Source of the DNA: an uncultured Bryobacteraceae bacterium
GTDB lineage: Bacteria > Acidobacteriota > Terriglobia > Bryobacterales > Bryobacteraceae
Assembly: GCA_937920635.1 (NCBI GenBank)
Contig: CAKZUE010000046.1
Coordinates: forward strand, 26,101 to 90,100
Direction of reading: 5' to 3'
DNA: 64,000 bases
Numbering within the stretch: the stretch's first letter is position 1; each line of letters opens with the position of its first letter. The translations under genes were made by a program, and so were the position numbers. The notes beneath the pieces were generated by a model, which was given only the letters and a program-made list of their open reading frames with translations, made no database searches and was not told the DNA's origin. Of the stretch, positions 8,682-16,929 are shown one piece after another.

Positions 8682-8718
8682 CTCCCTGCCGGAGCGGTCC
8701 GGCCCTCCGGACAGGGAG
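8682..8718. terminator. Hairpin between convergent rhaB and clpP
   Basis: CTCCCTGCCGGA (8682-8693) pairs with TCCGG-A-CAGGGAG (8706-8718). This makes a 12-bp stem with a single bulged A and a 12-nt loop. It lies in the 72-bp gap between two genes that end facing each other and could stop both. There is no U-run on either strand, so an intrinsic terminator is only probable. Confidence 0.5.
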
Positions 8719-8737
8719 GCTCGAATCTAGCGGCCTG

Positions 8738-9364
8738 CTACTTCTCCCGCCGGGCGATGATCTTGTCCACCATGCCGTAAGCGAGCGCCTGCTCGGCTTC
8801 CATGATGTAGTCGCGGTCGACATCGCGGGCGATGCGCTCGACGGGCTGGCCCGTGGCGTCGGCGAGGATCTGGTTGAGGATCTCGCGCATCCGCAGGATC
8901 TCCTTGGCGTAGATGTCGATGTCGGTGGCCTGGCCGGCCAGTCCGCTCATCGAGGGCTGGTGGATCAGGATGCGCGAATGGGGCAGAGCGAACCGCTTGC
9001 CCTTGGAGCCGCAGGCGAGCAGCACCGCCGCCATCGACGCCGCCTGGCCTACGCAGTAGGTGACGATGTCGGGCTCGACCAGGTTCATCGTGTCGAGAAT
9101 CGCCAGCCCGGCGGTGATGGAGCCGCCCGGCGAGTTGATGTAAAGCTGGATGTCCTTCTCGGGATCCTCGGCGGCGAGAAACAGCATCTGCGCGATGACG
9201 AGGTTGGCCACCTGATCGTCGATCGGCGTGCCGAGGAAAATGATGTTCTCGCGCAGCAGCCGCGAGTAGATGTCGTAGGCGCGTTCCCCGCGCGAGGTCT
9301 GCTCCACCACCATCGGCACCAGCATGTCCACGGGCGCCGGCGCAATTCTGCTGTCGTTGGGCAT
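8738..9364 (-). CDS. clpP: ATP-dependent Clp protease proteolytic subunit
   Basis: Serine peptidase that forms the tetradecameric chamber working with ClpX/ClpA ATPases; 208 residues, standard length. Ser110 lies in '[11 protein letters not shown]' and His135 in 'RILIHQP'; the catalytic Asp is in the RDVDRD segment (residues 180-185). '[14 protein letters not shown]' is the family oxyanion strand. The ATG at 9364 is firm because a strong AAAGGAGG lies just upstream on the minus strand. clpX and tig are not adjacent. The gene follows the Rrf2 regulator, 55 bp downstream of it on the same strand. Confidence 0.96.
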   Translation of the reverse strand: MPNDSRIAPAPVDMLVPMVVEQTSRGERAYDIYSRLLRENIIFLGTPIDDQVANLVIAQMLFLAAEDPEKDIQLYINSPGGSITAGLAILDTMNLVEPDIVTYCVGQAASMAAVLLACGSKGKRFALPHSRILIHQPSMSGLAGQATDIDIYAKEILRMREILNQILADATGQPVERIARDVDRDYIMEAEQALAYGMVDKIIARREK

Positions 9365-9419
9365 TCCGCCTCCTTTGCTGTAAGCCGCCCCGCCGGGCGG
9401 CGATGGCCTCCAGCCGGGG

Positions 9420-9896
9420 TCAGGCTTGTTCGCTCTTCGAGGAGCGCTTCGCGGCCTTCTTCTGCATCCTCTCGAGGTTCCTGCGCTTCTGCTCGAACCC
9501 CTTGGCCAGATCCAGAATCGTCGTGCGCTCCAGATACTCCATGATACGATTCCGCAGGGCCTTCCAGTTGTCGTGCATGCCGCAGGGGGCGTCGTCATTG
9601 CAAACCGCCATGCCCGCGGGACAGCGTTCGAAATCGGCCAGCCCGTCCACGGCGTCGACGATGCTCAGCAGGTTGAGTTCGCCCGGCGGAATCCGCAGGC
9701 TGAATCCGCCTGTCGGTCCCTTGCTGGAGCGCAGGAAGCCTTTGCGGGCCAGTTGCTGCAGGATCTTCGCCAGGAAGTGCGCCGGGATGTCCGCCTGCTC
9801 GGCGATCTGCTTGACCATGGCGTACTTGCCTTCGGGCACCGTGGCGAGCTGGACGAAGGCCCGAATTGCGTATTCCGCCGAACGTGAGTAGATCAT
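9420..9896 (-). CDS. Rrf2-family regulator, IscR-like cysteine triad
   Basis: DNA-binding regulator of 158 residues, probably sensing Fe-S status, oxidants or NO. The winged helix occupies residues about 1-75 ('[13 protein letters not shown]', '[14 protein letters not shown]', 'GPTGGFSL'). C92, C99 and C105 have the C-x6-C-x5-C spacing close to that of IscR and would hold a [2Fe-2S] cluster. The tail is Lys/Arg-rich ([19 protein letters not shown]) and may add DNA contacts. No isc or suf genes are in the window. Its own promoter (9943-9970) carries two TTAATAC repeats, which suggests autoregulation. Confidence 0.9.
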   Translation of the reverse strand: MIYSRSAEYAIRAFVQLATVPEGKYAMVKQIAEQADIPAHFLAKILQQLARKGFLRSSKGPTGGFSLRIPPGELNLLSIVDAVDGLADFERCPAGMAVCNDDAPCGMHDNWKALRNRIMEYLERTTILDLAKGFEQKRRNLERMQKKAAKRSSKSEQA

Positions 9897-9919
9897 GGAG
9901 ACCTCTAGAGCGCTGGGTG

Positions 9920-9944
9920 TTAATACACGTTTGTCCTTTAATAC
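9920..9944. promoter_or_regulatory. Candidate Rrf2 operator: paired TTAATAC repeats
   Basis: TTAATAC at 9920-9926 and again at 9938-9944 are direct repeats 18 bp apart. The first is embedded in GTGT-TAAT-ACAC. They overlap the -10 box and the early transcribed region of the Rrf2 gene, a typical place for self-repression. Assignment to this regulator is inference. Confidence 0.45.
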
Positions 9945-9970
9945 TATATACGAGGATGCAAGATTCGCAA
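9943..9970 (-). promoter_or_regulatory. Sigma-70-type promoter of the Rrf2 regulator
   Basis: On the minus strand TTGCGA (9970-9965) and TATAGT (9948-9943) are 16 nt apart. This is one of the few AT-rich stretches of the region and it leaves a leader of about 40 nt before the ATG at 9896. Confidence 0.55.
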
Positions 9971-9990
9971 CAGAAGATTCAGGGTTTGTT

Positions 9991-10770
9991 TCAAAGATCC
10001 AGGCCCAGGAATCCCCGGACCGCCCGCCCCAGCCCGGGCGCGTAGAGAGCCAGGCTGCCGCCGTAGATCGTGCGCCGTCCCTCGAAATCGTGCCAGACGC
10101 AGCCGGCTTCCTCGCCGATGATGGCCAGCGCAGCCACGTCCCAGGGTTTCAGCCCCGGTTCCAGATAAGCCTCGGCTTTGCCGGAAGCCACCAGCATGGC
10201 GTCCGTGGCGCCGCCCATCGAGCGGACTGCCCAGAAAGGCTCGAAGAACTCCAGCAGGCGCCCGCCCCAGGGCTCGCGGCGCGCCTGGTTCAGTTGCCCG
10301 AAACAGAGGACGGCGCGGCCGGGCTGTGCGATGGCTGAGCAGCGCAACTGTGTTTCCGTGCGCCCTTCCACGCACCAGGCGCCCTGGGCCCTGGAAGCGT
10401 AAAATACGCGGCCCTGCAAGGGAAACGACGCCACGCCCAGCACGATCTCTCCCTCCGCTTCCAGCGCCAGCAGATGGGCCCACAGGAAGGCGCCGCGGAC
10501 ATAGTCGCGCGTGCCGTCGATGGGATCGATGATCCAGCGGCGTCCGCTCGAGCCCGCGCGGCTGGCGCCCTCTTCGCCAAAGACTCCATCCGCGGGAAAC
10601 GCTTCGGCGAGCCGCGCCGCTATCAGGCGCTCGCATTCGCGGTCCGCAATCGTAACCGGCGAATCATCTGCCTTCGTCTCGGCGGCGGCGGAGCCGAAAT
10701 GCCCGAGGGCTACCGAAGCGGCAGCCCGGGCCAGTTCCAGCGCCGTTTCCAGTTCCCGTTCCCAGGCCAT
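9991..10770 (-). CDS. Inositol-monophosphatase-family phosphatase (HisN/SuhB/CysQ type)
   Basis: Mg2+-dependent, Li+-sensitive-type phosphomonoesterase of 259 residues. Metal and phosphate motifs are complete: GEEG at 65-68, 'IDPIDGTRDY' with D82 and D85, and 'KPWDVAA' with D211. The substrate is not readable; histidinol phosphate, inositol phosphate and PAP are all used in the family. 'IDGTRDYVRG' with the short length is closest to HisN-like members. The ATG 10770 has no separate leader: TAAGAT (10782-10777) ends six bases before it. It diverges from the acyl-CoA synthetase. Confidence 0.8.
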   Translation of the reverse strand: MAWERELETALELARAAASVALGHFGSAAAETKADDSPVTIADRECERLIAARLAEAFPADGVFGEEGASRAGSSGRRWIIDPIDGTRDYVRGAFLWAHLLALEAEGEIVLGVASFPLQGRVFYASRAQGAWCVEGRTETQLRCSAIAQPGRAVLCFGQLNQARREPWGGRLLEFFEPFWAVRSMGGATDAMLVASGKAEAYLEPGLKPWDVAALAIIGEEAGCVWHDFEGRRTIYGGSLALYAPGLGRAVRGFLGLDL

Positions 10771-10776
10771 CCCCTC

Positions 10777-10782
10777 ATCTTA
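10777..10782 (-). promoter_or_regulatory. TAAGAT box 6 nt before the phosphatase start
   Basis: On the minus strand TAAGATG ends just ahead of GAGGGG-ATG. The transcript would start at or beside the ATG of the gene at 10770, one of the leaderless-type starts seen across this window. Confidence 0.45.
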
Positions 10783-10860
10783 CAGCTTCGCGATTCAGTA
10801 ACCTGATAAGAGCCGCGCCCTGCTGGCGCGCCGATCCCAACGCGAGAGGATGACGACTGC

Positions 10861-12675
10861 ATGGCGAGGATAGCGCCTGCCGTGCCCGCAGAGAAAAGAA
10901 CCGTCTACCGGATGCTGCGCGCCGCGGCAGAAACCTGGAATGGCAAAGCGGCGATGCACCAGCCAATCGGGAAGGGCGCCTACCGCGCCTGGACCTGGAA
11001 CGAGTACCTCCACACGGCGGAAAGGGCGGCCGCCGCGCTGCGCGCAGCGGGGGTCCGCAAAGGCGACGTGGTGGGGCTCGCCTCGGAAACGAGAGCGGAG
11101 TTCTATCTGGCCGATCTCGGCGTCATGACCGCCGGCGCCATAGCCGCGGCCGTTTATACGTCGCTGCCGGCGGCAGAGCAGGTCCGCACTCTGAAGGCCT
11201 GCCATCCGCGCGCCGTGTTTGTCGAGAACCCCAGGGCGTTGCGCGCCCTGGAACAGGCCGGACTCGCCGAACTGGGTGTTCCGAGGATTCTCCTCACCGG
11301 AGAAGAGGAGTCCGCGGTCTCCTTTCAGGAGTTCCTGGCCGCCGGGGATCGCGCGCTGGCAGCCGACCCGGCGCTCATCGAACACCTCCAGAGTGAGATC
11401 TCGCCCGCCGATCCGGCCATTCTCTATCTGACCTCAGGCGCGACCGGCGAGCCCAAAATGGGCCTCGTCAGCCACAACGCCATTCTGGCCAACTGCGAGT
11501 GCGGGCCGCCGGCGCTTCCGATTGGCGAGAGCGACTCGGCCCTGGTTTTTCTGCCCTCGGCTCACATCACGCAGCGGCTGGTGCTGGAGCTCCTCATGAT
11601 CCGCATGGGCGTGCCGGTGTGGTTCAGCGAGGGACTGTCGAAAATGCCGGCGGAATTACGCTCCGTGCGTCCGACATTCTTCGTTGCGCCTCCGCGCGTG
11701 TGGGAGCGTATTTACTCCAGCATTACAACAGAAATCCGCAAGAAACCCGCGGCCGTCCGCAAACTGTTTTACATGGGCCTGGGCGTGGGTTCGGAGGCCG
11801 CGCGGGCGCGGGCGCAGGGGCGCGAGCCAGCGCCGTGGGTGAAGGCGTCGCTCCGGTTTTTCGACCGGATCGTGTTCTCCAGGATCCGCGAGCGGCTCGG
11901 CGGCCGCATCCGGGTGGCGGCGAGCGGAGCGGCGCCGCTGGGCCGCGACCTGGCCGAATTCTTCTCCGCCATCGGCCTGCCGCTGATTGAAGGCTACGGC
12001 TTGACCGAGGGCGGCGTGGTCATCCTGAACCCGCTCTCCAATCCCCGCCCCGGTTCGATCGGCAAGCCGCTGAAGGGCGTCGAAGTGCGCCTGTCGGACG
12101 AAGGCGAACTTCTGTTGCGCGGGGAGATGATTTTCTCCGGCTATTACAACGATCCGGCCGCCACGGCGGCAGTGCTCCGCGACGGCTGGCTCCACACGGG
12201 CGACCTGGCCGAGATCGACGCCGACGGCTATGTCTGGATCACCGGGCGCAAGAAAGAACTGATTGTCTCCTCCAACGGGAAGAAGATCTTTCCGGCCAGG
12301 ATCGAAGGACTGTTCAAGCTGGAGCCGCTTGTCAACCAGGTGATGCTGCTCGGCGACCGCATGCCCTATGTGGCGGCCGTGCTCACCATCAACGCCGACG
12401 CCGCCGCCTCGCTTGGCCTTGTCCCCGCCGGAACGCCGCTGGCCGATGCCGCCCGCTCCCCCGCCGTGCAGGAGGAGATGCGGCGCATCGTCGCCAAAAT
12501 CAACCGCCAGCTCGCCCAGTTCGAACAGATCCGCAAGTTCAAGATTCTCGACCGCGAATTTTCCATTGAAACCGGAGAAATGACGCCAACGATGAAATTG
12601 CGACGCGGGAAAGTGATCTCCAATTTAAGTGACATTGTGCGAGAATTATACCTGGGCCGCGAAGAGCTGGAATGA
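10861..12675 (+). CDS. AMP-forming long-chain acyl-CoA synthetase
   Basis: Activates fatty acids to acyl-CoA via acyl-AMP; 604 residues, the normal size of FadD/FAA1-type enzymes. The AMP-binding loop at 191-201 reads TSGATGEPKMG, where TSGTTGxPKG is usual, so the third position and the residue after Lys are changed. 'EGYGLTE' is at 377-383, 'HTGDL' at 445-449 and the hinge 'GRKKELIVSSNGKKI' at about 462-476, all as expected for an active ligase. The long-chain branch is favoured by the 'YYNDPAAT' and 'SNGKKIFPARIE' segments. Its stop overlaps the next ORF start by ATGA. No beta-oxidation genes are nearby. Confidence 0.85.
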   Translation: MARIAPAVPAEKRTVYRMLRAAAETWNGKAAMHQPIGKGAYRAWTWNEYLHTAERAAAALRAAGVRKGDVVGLASETRAEFYLADLGVMTAGAIAAAVYTSLPAAEQVRTLKACHPRAVFVENPRALRALEQAGLAELGVPRILLTGEEESAVSFQEFLAAGDRALAADPALIEHLQSEISPADPAILYLTSGATGEPKMGLVSHNAILANCECGPPALPIGESDSALVFLPSAHITQRLVLELLMIRMGVPVWFSEGLSKMPAELRSVRPTFFVAPPRVWERIYSSITTEIRKKPAAVRKLFYMGLGVGSEAARARAQGREPAPWVKASLRFFDRIVFSRIRERLGGRIRVAASGAAPLGRDLAEFFSAIGLPLIEGYGLTEGGVVILNPLSNPRPGSIGKPLKGVEVRLSDEGELLLRGEMIFSGYYNDPAATAAVLRDGWLHTGDLAEIDADGYVWITGRKKELIVSSNGKKIFPARIEGLFKLEPLVNQVMLLGDRMPYVAAVLTINADAAASLGLVPAGTPLADAARSPAVQEEMRRIVAKINRQLAQFEQIRKFKILDREFSIETGEMTPTMKLRRGKVISNLSDIVRELYLGREELE

Positions 12676-13481
12676 CCTTTTTCGTTCTGGCGCTCCTGTG
12701 GCAGTCCGGATTCTTCTTCTCCGAAGTCCGTCCCTGGCGGTGGAGCGAGGGCCGCGGCGAGTTGATCCCGGCGCTGGCGGCCGTGCTCGACAATCAGACA
12801 GGGCAGGACTTCGCCATGGCGCGTTTTCTGGTCCGCGTGCATTGTTCAGGAGGCGGCGTGCGCGAGTATCCGGTTCTGCTGCGGGATGTCCTGATGGGCA
12901 GACAGCAGGTGGAAGTCACCGCCTACGATTCCATCGGTTCCGTCCCTTCTTGCCCGGGAACGCCGGAAGTCGTGCCGCTCGACTCGGTCCCTTATTCCGG
13001 GCAGCAACGGCCGGCATTCGTCGTCTTCGGCTTCTCCCGCCGGAACAAAGGCAATGAGGTCTCTGCCGATCTGGAAGGCATTCTGGATTACCGCCGGCAT
13101 TCGGAAGCGCATCAGACGGTCGAGTTCCGGCCCTGGCGGGGCCACGGAGCAAGGTTCACGCTTCCGGGCATGCCGGACATGGCTTTTTACATGATCCGCG
13201 TCGTCCCGGGCCGCGTGGGGCTGGCCGGCTTCGTTCTCGAGGCTTCTCCCGAACCCCGCAATGCGCTGTCCCGTTTCCTGCGCTTCTATGACGTGCCGCC
13301 CGGGGAGGCGCGCTTCCTGGGCCTCTTCGAACTCGAGCTGGACGGGCCCGGTCGGGCATCGGTCGTGCTGACGCCCGCCTCGGGGCTATTGCCGGAACTC
13401 GCGCCAATGGTGCCCAGGCCTCTGGCCGCGGCGCGCGCCACGGTTCCGCCTGCCAGCTCCACCGTAGTGGCCGAACCGTGA
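12672..13481 (+). CDS. Hypothetical protein coupled to the acyl-CoA synthetase
   Basis: I do not recognise this 269-residue protein. The ATG at 12672 overlaps the synthetase stop, so translation is probably coupled. A short hydrophobic start (MTFFVLALLWQSGFFF) could be a signal peptide or anchor. The body is rich in beta-type and Pro/Gly segments with only two cysteines in the central part, and the tail is Ala/Pro-rich. No catalytic signature is visible. An envelope location is the most that can be inferred. Confidence 0.65.
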   Translation: MTFFVLALLWQSGFFFSEVRPWRWSEGRGELIPALAAVLDNQTGQDFAMARFLVRVHCSGGGVREYPVLLRDVLMGRQQVEVTAYDSIGSVPSCPGTPEVVPLDSVPYSGQQRPAFVVFGFSRRNKGNEVSADLEGILDYRRHSEAHQTVEFRPWRGHGARFTLPGMPDMAFYMIRVVPGRVGLAGFVLEASPEPRNALSRFLRFYDVPPGEARFLGLFELELDGPGRASVVLTPASGLLPELAPMVPRPLAAARATVPPASSTVVAEP

Positions 13482-13504
13482 CGCGGCCGCTCGCGGCACA
13501 TCGC

Positions 13505-13510
13505 TATCCT
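13505..13510 (+). promoter_or_regulatory. TATCCT box 7 nt before purE
   Basis: TATCCTG ends seven bases before the purE ATG (13518), with no Shine-Dalgarno between. The likely transcript start is at the ATG itself. Confidence 0.45.
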
Positions 13511-13517
13511 GTAAGTC

Positions 13518-14030
13518 ATGAGCACAACGCAGCCGCTGGTCGGCGTCCTCATGGGCAGCAGTTCCGACTGGGAAACCATGCAGCACGCCTGCGCCATCCT
13601 CGAGCAGTTTGGCATCCCGTACGAGAAGCGCGTAACCTCGGCCCACCGCACTCCGGAACTGACGGCGGAATACGGCCGGACCGCGCGCCAGCGCGGGCTC
13701 AAGGCGATCATCGCCGGCGCCGGCGGCGCCGCGCATCTGCCGGGAATGCTTGCCGCCTACACGACACTGCCCGTGCTGGGCGTGCCGGTCAAAGGATCTT
13801 CTCTTGAAGGGCTGGACTCGCTGCTCTCCATCGTGCAGATGCCGGCGGGCGTGCCGGTGCCGACCTTCGCCATCGGGCGCGCGGGCGCGGTGAACGCTGC
13901 TCTGACGGCCGTGGCGATCCTCGCCCTGTCCGATGCCAGCCTCGCAGCAAAGCTCGAAGAATACCGCGCGGAGCTGCGCGCCAAGGTGGAGTCCTCCACG
14001 CTCCCGGATACCGCTTCGCCGAAGTCATGA
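13518..14030 (+). CDS. purE: N5-carboxyaminoimidazole ribonucleotide mutase
   Basis: Converts N5-CAIR to CAIR in de novo purine synthesis; 170 residues, class I PurE length. The N-terminal '[13 protein letters not shown]' phosphate loop, 'VTSAHRTPE' and '[12 protein letters not shown]' are intact, the last two lining the active site. The presence of purK directly downstream (ATGA overlap at 14027-14030) shows the bacterial two-step route. No other pur genes are in the window. Confidence 0.95.
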   Translation: MSTTQPLVGVLMGSSSDWETMQHACAILEQFGIPYEKRVTSAHRTPELTAEYGRTARQRGLKAIIAGAGGAAHLPGMLAAYTTLPVLGVPVKGSSLEGLDSLLSIVQMPAGVPVPTFAIGRAGAVNAALTAVAILALSDASLAAKLEEYRAELRAKVESSTLPDTASPKS

Positions 14031-15178
14031 AACGGGTTCTGCCTCCGGGCTCGGTCATCGGCGTTCTCGGCAGCGGCCAGCTTGGGCGGATGTTCGCCAT
14101 CGCCGCGCGCCGGATGGGCTACCGCGTGCACACGCTGTCGCCGGATGAAGATACACCGACAGGGCAGGTGTCCGATGTCGAGATCCGAGCCTCCTACGGC
14201 GACCTTGACGCCGTGCGCGGGTTCGCCAGCCGCGCCGATGTCGTCACGTTCGAGTTCGAGAACATCCCCACGGCTTCCATTGAAGCCTGCGCCGCGCTGG
14301 TCCCGGTCCACCCTCGGGCCGAGGTCCTGCACATCACCCAGCACCGGCTGCGGGAAAAAACATTTCTTGTGAAAAATGGTTTTCCGTGCGCCCCGTTCCG
14401 CCATGTCCGTTCAGCCGCCGAGCTGGAAACCGCGGCAGCGCAGATCGGCCTGCCCGCCGTGCTGAAGACAGCAGGCTTCGGCTACGACGGCAAGGGGCAG
14501 CGGCTGCTGAAAAGCCCGCAGGACCTGGCGCCGGCGTGGGAGTCGATCGGCGCCGCGGAGGCGGTGCTCGAGAAGTTCATCGATTTCGAGTGCGAGCTGA
14601 GCGTGGTGGCCGCGCGCGATCAGGACGGGTGCTTCGCGCCTTTCCCCGTCTGCCTCAACACCCACTCCCAGCACATTCTCGACCTGACAGTTGCTCCCGC
14701 TCCCATCGATCCCCGCATCGCCGCCCGCGCCGTCGAGATCACGCGCGGCATCCTGGAGGCTCTCGATGCCGTGGGCGTGCTTTGCGTGGAGTTCTTCCTG
14801 ACGCGCAGCGGCGAGCTGCTGGTCAATGAAATCGCCCCGCGCCCGCACAATTCCGGCCACTACAGTTTCGATGCCTGCGTCACCTCGCAGTTCGAGCAGC
14901 AGCTCCGCGCCGTCTGCGGCCTCCCTCTGGGTTCCACCGAACAGATGCGGCCCGCAGCCATGGCCAACGTCCTCGGCGATCTCTGGGCCGGGGGCGAACC
15001 GCTCTGGCGCCGCGCCGCCGCGTTTCCGGAAGTGAAGCTCCACCTCTACGGCAAACTTGAGCCGCGCCCGGGGCGCAAGATGGGCCATCTGACCGCGCTG
15101 GCGCACAGCGTGGAAGAAGCAAGCGAGCGCGTGCAGGCCGCGCGGGCTGCCCTCACGGACCGCGCCGCGGAGTCCTGA
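14027..15178 (+). CDS. purK: N5-carboxyaminoimidazole ribonucleotide synthase
   Basis: ATP-grasp enzyme of 383 residues that makes N5-CAIR from AIR, bicarbonate and ATP. '[11 protein letters not shown]' opens the protein, followed by 'FEFENIP', '[12 protein letters not shown]' (ATP lid) and the metal-binding '[24 protein letters not shown]' region, in family order. It overlaps purE by 4 nt and is followed after 3 nt by lhgO, forming one transcription unit. Confidence 0.95.
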   Translation: MKRVLPPGSVIGVLGSGQLGRMFAIAARRMGYRVHTLSPDEDTPTGQVSDVEIRASYGDLDAVRGFASRADVVTFEFENIPTASIEACAALVPVHPRAEVLHITQHRLREKTFLVKNGFPCAPFRHVRSAAELETAAAQIGLPAVLKTAGFGYDGKGQRLLKSPQDLAPAWESIGAAEAVLEKFIDFECELSVVAARDQDGCFAPFPVCLNTHSQHILDLTVAPAPIDPRIAARAVEITRGILEALDAVGVLCVEFFLTRSGELLVNEIAPRPHNSGHYSFDACVTSQFEQQLRAVCGLPLGSTEQMRPAAMANVLGDLWAGGEPLWRRAAAFPEVKLHLYGKLEPRPGRKMGHLTALAHSVEEASERVQAARAALTDRAAES

Positions 15179-15181
15179 CCC

Positions 15182-16384
15182 ATGCCCGCGCCGCGCATCA
15201 CGGTCATCGGCGGCGGCGCCGTGGGTCTGGCTTCGGCGTTCCGGATTCTGGAGCGCCTGCCGGACGCCCGGCTCACGCTTCTCGAGAAAGAGCCGCATGT
15301 GGCCGCGCATCAGACGGGGAACAACTCGGGCGTCATGCACTGCGGCCTGGCCTACCGGCCCGGCTCGGCCAAGGCGCGGCTGGCGGTGCGCGGCATCCGG
15401 CAGCTCATCGCGTTCTGCCGGGAGCACGGCATCCCGCACGACGTCTGCGGCAAGCTGGTGGTGGCCTCGCGCGAGGACCAGGTTCCGCGGCTCCAGGACC
15501 TGCTGGAACGCGGCACGGCCAACGGGCTGCGCGGCCTCGAAATCCTGCCGCCGGAGCGCATCCGCGAATTCGAGCCCCACGCCGCCGGCGTGGCCGCGCT
15601 GCGCGTGCCCGAGGAGGGCATCGTCGACTCCCCGGCCGTCTGCGAGACGCTGGCGCGCCTCATCGAGGCCCGCGGCGGCCGCGTCGTTCTGTCAGCCGGC
15701 GTGCGGCGGCTCCGGCTGCGCGGCGAGGAATGGATCGCTGAAACAGATCAGGGTGAATTCGTTTCAGACTACCTCGTCGCCTGCGCCGGGCTTCAGGCCG
15801 ACCGGGTGGCCCGGATGGCCGGAGAGACCACCGAAATCCGCATCGTCCCCTTCCGCGGCGACTACTACCGCCTGAAGCCGGAGCGCGAATTCCTGGTGCG
15901 CAACCTGATCTATCCGGTCGCCGATCCACGCTTCCCATTTCTGGGCGTCCATTTCACGCGCATGATCCGCGGCGGCATCGAGGCGGGGCCGAATGCCGTG
16001 CTCTCGCTCGCCCGCGAAGGCTACTCGCGCACGGCGTTCCACCCGCGCGACGCCTTCGAGGCGGTTGTGTTCCCGGGGCTGTGGCGCTTCCTGGCGCGCC
16101 ACGCCTCGATGTGCTGGAGCGAGCTGCGCGGCGCCTTCTCCCGCGAACTCTTCTGCCGCTCGCTGCAAACCCTGGTGCCCGAAGTGCAGCCCGAAGACCT
16201 GGAGCCTGCCGGAGCAGGCATCCGCGCCCAGGCTATGACGCCCGACGGCCGCCTTGTGGAAGACTTCGCTTTCCTCAACCGGCGCCGCGCCGTGCATGTG
16301 CTCAACGCTCCCTCGCCCGCCGCCACCGCTTGTCTGGCCATTGGCGAGGAGGTGGCAGCACAGTGGATGCAGCAGTTCCACTAG
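15182..16384 (+). CDS. lhgO: L-2-hydroxyglutarate oxidase (FAD-dependent)
   Basis: Oxidises L-2-hydroxyglutarate to 2-oxoglutarate and passes electrons to the quinone pool or O2; 400 residues. The Rossmann 'GGGAVGLASAFRIL' binds FAD. 'HQTGNNSGVMHCGLAYRPGS' starting near residue 41 and 'FPFLGVHFTRMIRGGIEAGP' around residue 249 are highly characteristic of LhgO. Only three bases separate it from purK. The link with purine synthesis is probably only operon sharing, since this enzyme clears a side product of dehydrogenases. Confidence 0.9.
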   Translation: MPAPRITVIGGGAVGLASAFRILERLPDARLTLLEKEPHVAAHQTGNNSGVMHCGLAYRPGSAKARLAVRGIRQLIAFCREHGIPHDVCGKLVVASREDQVPRLQDLLERGTANGLRGLEILPPERIREFEPHAAGVAALRVPEEGIVDSPAVCETLARLIEARGGRVVLSAGVRRLRLRGEEWIAETDQGEFVSDYLVACAGLQADRVARMAGETTEIRIVPFRGDYYRLKPEREFLVRNLIYPVADPRFPFLGVHFTRMIRGGIEAGPNAVLSLAREGYSRTAFHPRDAFEAVVFPGLWRFLARHASMCWSELRGAFSRELFCRSLQTLVPEVQPEDLEPAGAGIRAQAMTPDGRLVEDFAFLNRRRAVHVLNAPSPAATACLAIGEEVAAQWMQQFH

Positions 16385-16439
16385 CACAATTTCTGCTGTC
16401 ACGCGGATGGCCGCGGGTGTATCTTCAATACCGAAAGTT

Positions 16440-16886
16440 ATGATCAGCGCGATCATCCGTGCTTGTCCGGGCTGCGGCAAAAGCAACCGCGTGCCGCCGT
16501 CCCGGCTGGCCGATCGTGGCCGCTGCGGCGCCTGCCGGGCGCCGCTGCCGCCGCTGGGGGAACCGCTCGAAGTCACGCCGGCGGAGTTCGACGCGATCAT
16601 CTCCGCCTCGCCCGTGCCCGTGTTGGTGGACTTCTGGGCGCCGTGGTGCGGCCCCTGCCGGATGGCCGCGCCTGAGCTGGCCGCGCTCGCCCGTGAGGTG
16701 GCTGGCCGGGCGCTGGTGCTCGAAGTGAACATCGATGAGCATCCTGGTCTGGCTGCGCGCTTCGGAGTGCAGTCCATCCCGAACTTCCTCGTGTTTGCCG
16801 GGGGACGGCTGATCCTGCAGCGCGCGGGGCTGGCGCCGCGCAGCGAGATGCGCCGCTGGCTCGAAACAGGTTTCGCCGCCGCCTGA
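16440..16886 (+). CDS. trxC: Thioredoxin with N-terminal zinc ribbon (TrxC/thioredoxin-2 type)
   Basis: Cytosolic disulfide reductase of 148 residues. C9-x2-C12 and C29-x2-C32 form a zinc ribbon, as in thioredoxin 2, which is often linked with oxidative stress. The thioredoxin fold follows with the active site W-C70-G-P-C73 and the cis-proline segment 'SIPNFLVF'. The ATG 16440 is chosen because it includes the whole zinc ribbon. It lies 55 bp after lhgO on the same strand. Confidence 0.88.
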   Translation: MISAIIRACPGCGKSNRVPPSRLADRGRCGACRAPLPPLGEPLEVTPAEFDAIISASPVPVLVDFWAPWCGPCRMAAPELAALAREVAGRALVLEVNIDEHPGLAARFGVQSIPNFLVFAGGRLILQRAGLAPRSEMRRWLETGFAAA

Positions 16887-16929
16887 TGGCGCCCGCTGTC
16901 CGCCGGGCTACACTGGAGGCGGACGGGTC

